From Setophaga petechia (lineage: Eukaryota > Chordata > Aves > Passeriformes > Parulidae), in NCBI GenBank assembly GCA_024362935.1, contig JANCRA010000007.1, positions 6,202,503 through 6,266,502 of the forward strand: 64,000 bases of DNA. Reading direction: 5' to 3'. Both the position numbers and the translations under genes were made by a program. Shown one piece after another: positions 60,413 through 64,000 of the stretch. Position 1 is the stretch's first letter, and each line of letters begins with the position of its first letter. The notes under the pieces were generated by a model that searched no databases, was not told where the DNA came from, and was given only the letters and a program-made list of their open reading frames with translations.

Positions 60413-62372
60413 ATAATCAGTTGTGTTCCAAAGTCCATGGAGGCAGAAAACAAACAGACTTGGGCAGGATATATGTTCCAATTGTCAGGTCCTTTTTTAT
60501 CCCATTTTAAGGGTGTTCATCCCCATTTGGCCCAGTGAACACTAAAACCTCTCTCTCAACCCCGGAGAAGTTGATGTTGATCAGGTATCAATGGCTCCAA
60601 CAGTTTCTGGCACACCTGAGCTGCTGCCTGGCACAGGCACCATCAACACTTGTTTGAATATGAGGCCTTTTGGAATATTTTATAAAATAAATCCTGCTCA
60701 GGGGTCAGTACTTCCCAGGACTCCAGGCCACCTTCCACTGCTCTGATTAACTCTCTCATTTGACCAAATAAAGCTCCTAGTACCCATTAATATTCTTCTC
60801 AGACTGAAAGCTGACACACCTCAAGGATATTTTTACTGGGGCCTCTCTGTGTAGGGCAAAATAAAATTTTGCTCGTGTAATGAAGAATGGCAACTGAGTG
60901 ATGAGATGCAAATACATCAAGTGTAACTCCCTGGACTGAGTGAGTATCTGAAGCTAAACACCTTTATCAATTACCTCTGAACCCCAGTGGGCTGAAAATC
61001 AGTAAAAGAATTTACCTGCTGAATCCAATCTGCAAGAAATTCAGCTACTTAATAATAATTTCTTTTTATGCATCGCCTGAACAGAAATCTCTTCCACTAG
61101 AGCTGTTGGTTTTCTTCCTTGCAGCTGTTCTCCAAATTGTGCTCACTTTTCTGACTGGTAGGGGAGCAAGCTATGCCCTTGTTCTGCAGGGGGAGAGGTT
61201 AATTTTAGCCCTCATAATCCCAAACACTGCTTGGCCATCTCCAGGCTGCCACTGGGCTGTGAGAAGCTGGAATTAACCCGCACACCCCCCGAGCTCCACA
61301 GCATTCCATCCAAAAATTACACTGGAGGCCTTGGCTCGGCTGCTGGGGGTCAGCAGAGCTCAGGGCATGGCCAGGGCAGATCCAGGCACACGAGGAACCC
61401 CTGAGGAAGGTATTTTCCTGCTCATGCTGAGCATTTCAGTGATCAGATTCTTCCATGTGTGTCTTCATGCCCTGGGTTCTTGATGGTCTGTCAGGTGCAG
61501 ATTATACTCACTGCAGAAGGGATGAAGGAGCAGTCAGAAACAGAAAATCCTGTTAAAAAATAAAAACAACCCCTGAATTCTGATGGTCTCATAGCTGCCC
61601 TAAGAGGCAAAATATCCTGATTTTGGAGAATGCTGTCATCATCATCACAAGATCAGCACCTAACAGCTCCGAGTTCATCTTACACTGCTTTGGCTTGTTG
61701 CAGACAGGATTCCCTCAGCTCTTTTGCTTCCATTCATCCAGGGCATCCTGTGATCTCCTTTTTATTCCAGTTCCAAAGTCTTCCAGCAATTCTGGGCTTT
61801 GACAGTACACCTTTAGTGTGGAAATTTCCATTATGCGGAAAATTTGGGGAAATTTCCCTTTTTCCCTAAATAAACAAAGCTATAACATATTCTGAATGAA
61901 GTCTGTATTTTCTAATTAGCCTGTACAATAATCAACCTAATATTGATCAATGGCATTAAAGAAGTTAATTCAAAACATCTTTTTGGACTTTCAGACATTC
62001 TGCCAGCTGTACTTACCTAGGCAGGGAAAGGTAGTGAGGGAAACTCTATGGCCTAGAAATATGAATAGTTTAATTTAGAAGAAAATTGGGGTCCATGCTG
62101 AGCTGTGCAGTCACATCTCTGCTCTGCAGCTGGATACCTGGAGAGACAACTACAGACAGCAGCACAGTTCTCTTAAACAACACAAGTTCCACCCCCAGTC
62201 CTGGAGTGTAACTTCCATCTCTTCCTGGTAAAGCACTGATACAGCAAATGCCCACTTGAAAAATCAAGTTAATGCCTCTACATTGTTCAGGCAATAACTT
62301 CATGGGTTACATCAAGGTGTGCAAGTTTTAGATCAGCTCTTGCAGATCTCATTTCACACTGGCTAATGAACA
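60413..62372. other. Unannotated sequence
   Basis: No gene or repeat family is recognised. Confidence 0.55.
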
Positions 62373-63110
62373 GTCATAGAATCACAGAATGGTTTGGGTT
62401 ACCTCAAAACTCATCCAGTGTCACCCCTGCCATGGGCAGGGACAATTTCCACCATCCCAAGCTGCTCCAAGCCCCATCCAACCTGGCCTTGGGCACTGCC
62501 AGGGATCCAGGGGCAGCCACAGCTGCTCTGGGCACCCTGTGCCAGGGCCTGCCCACCCTCCCTCACATGGAATAAATTATTCCTAATGTGCAATCTAAAC
62601 CTACTCTCAGTGTGAATCCACTTCCCCCTGTGCTGTCACTCCATGCCCTGTCCAAGGTCCTTCTCCATCTTTCTCTCCACAGAATCACTGAGGCTGGAAA
62701 ATCCCTGCCAGCCCATGGAGTGCCAGCTGTGCCCAGTGCCCACCTTGTCCCCAGCCCAGAGCACTGAGTGCCACCTCCAGCCCTTGCTGGGACACCTGCA
62801 GGGATGGGCACTGCAAAGCTCCCTGGGCAGCCCCTGCCAAGTCCTGAGCACCCTTTCCATGCAGAAATTCCTGCTGCTGCTGGCCAAGCTGAGCCTCTCT
62901 GCATTCCCTGAGAGAGGAGGCCAACCCCCGATACCTTTCCCCATCCCTTCAGGCACTGGAAGGTCACAATTAGGTCACCTCAAAGCTTTTCTTGTCCAGG
63001 TTGAACAATCCCAATTTTCCCAGCATTTCCTCACAGCAGAGCTGCTCCATGCTTCTGCTCTACTGGACTTGCTCTAACAGGACCTTCCATGTCTCTTCTG
63101 TGCTGGGGAT
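62373..63110 (-). mobile_element. CR1 element, minus orientation, interrupted by a second CR1
   Basis: The outer element begins with its 3' tail at 62373 (TCATAGAATCACAGAATGG). It runs through GGGATCCAGGGGCAGCCACA to TTCTCCATCTTTCTC near 62675, then resumes at about 62941 with CTTCAGGCACTGGAAGGTCA and AATTAGGTCACCTC. It ends near 63110 (TGGACTTGCTCTAACAG). In an ordinary CR1 these two parts are adjacent. The intervening 265 bases are another CR1 copy, listed separately. Confidence 0.85.
62677..62938 (-). mobile_element. Nested CR1 3' end, minus orientation
   Basis: CCACAGAATCACTGAGGCTG and GAAAATCCCTGCCAGCCCAT form a CR1 terminus of a different subfamily. It is followed by GAGTGCCACCTCCAGCC, GGGACACCTGCAGGGATGGG and CTGCTGGCCAAGCTGAGCCT. 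It lies inside the outer CR1 in the same orientation and is therefore the younger insertion. Confidence 0.8.
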
Positions 63111-64000
63111 TTCAGTGCTAAAGGAGCAATATCAGTTTGAAATGGAAACCTGCCACTGTTGGTTTATTTTTAACACATCACACTCACAGGGAAGACCTAT
63201 AAGCAGCAGAAAATGGACTGAAGAAGTGAAGTCTGTAAGAGAAAAAGAGAGAGTAACAAAAAAAGGACTAAGCCTGTGAACATGAAACCCAGGAATTATT
63301 AAGAGCCATCTTTTATTCACATAGGCTTTTAAGACTGAAGGTCCAAGGCAGTAACTTAGCACACTTTAAAGCTGTCTATTCCAATGGGTATTGCAGTAAA
63401 TTACTGCCATTTCAAAACACAATGTATGCACCTACCTATATGATTACTCATAAAATGTTGTATTCTAACCTAAACCAAATTTATCACATTTTATTAGGCC
63501 ATAAATACAGGTATAATTATGTTTATAAATTACTTAGCTCATTTTTTCAGAAAAAAAATTATTCAGCACATCCAGTATAGTGTGATATCATTCAAAAGCA
63601 GCAAGGCTATAGCAACGTGTGTTTCTGGCAAAATACAACAAAAATGTATAGACAGGGAAATAAAACTCTTGTATTTACTATTAATGCTCTTCCCTCTACA
63701 TTGACTATCAATCATCAAGGTATTAACATCACTCAAAAAATGGCATGCTGTGGGAAAATTATGATAATTCATTCTGTAATCCATATTCCTATGAATACAT
63801 GAAAAAAAGAATGGCACCAATTTTGGGTTTCCTCCCCCTGCCTAGAAAATCTGATGGGTTATTTTCAGGAGGAAAATCTATACTGCCTTGAAAATGTGTA
63901 ACTAAATTCACACTGAATGAATAATCTTCCATTGATGTGGAACCCCAGGACACATTCCCAAGTTTTCCAAATGTACTTTACAAATGGATTTGCTAAGTAC
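63111..64000. other. AT-rich unannotated sequence
   Basis: No gene or repeat is recognised up to the end of the window. Confidence 0.6.

Noticed and set aside
60250..60481. Poly-Leu and Pro/Ser-rich frames
   Set aside because: Direct translations of a polypurine microsatellite on the opposite strand.

Overview
The window looks like a nuclear stretch of a bird genome, most likely a passerine. Two things suggest this. It carries many 3' ends of CR1 non-LTR retrotransposons (a shared 3' terminal block, usually ending in ATTCTATGATT-like tails). It also carries several solo LTRs of endogenous-retrovirus types that I associate with songbird genomes. No bacterial, organellar or intact viral gene organisation is present. 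This is recognition from memory, without a database search.

I could not support any protein-coding exon of a known gene. The long open frames come from tandem repeats (36.9-37.6 kb), the antisense of CR1 (12.2-13.0 kb) or GC-rich DNA poor in stop codons (47.8-50.2 kb). The window therefore reads as intergenic or intronic DNA around one probable promoter.

Layout. 1-12 kb: AT-rich unique DNA with a CR1 3' end, a short CR1 remnant and an unidentified ~180-bp dispersed repeat present twice. 12.2-13.05 kb: a CR1 body containing a 38-bp internal minisatellite. 13-24 kb: mostly unique, with a probable ancient CR1/L3-type fragment near 21 kb. 24.1-25 kb: a 196-bp tandem array arranged as a duplicated dimer, running into a CR1 tail. 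26.1-30.5 kb: four CR1 fragments and an LTR inserted in one of them. 32.0-33.4 kb: a solo LTR followed by a 111-bp tandem repeat. 34.6-44.4 kb: further CR1 pieces, a 14-unit 45-bp minisatellite, a possible CTCF site and a third LTR abutting a CR1 tail.

47.1-50.2 kb is a CpG island, the only strong sign of a gene. Several consensus splice donors on the minus strand suggest alternative untranslated first exons of a gene running leftward, possibly with divergent transcription. The gene is not identified.

52.6-54.4 kb holds the most striking object: a solo LTR with a perfect 6-bp target-site duplication, enlarged to about 1.8 kb by a roughly 1.4-kb pentanucleotide satellite. A plain relative at 32.06-32.44 kb has only a few dozen bases at the same place. 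The rest (55-64 kb) holds CR1 fragments (one nested in another), two LTRs, a polypurine microsatellite and unique DNA.

The window shows layers of retroelement insertion followed by local tandem expansion, several times inside the retroelements themselves.
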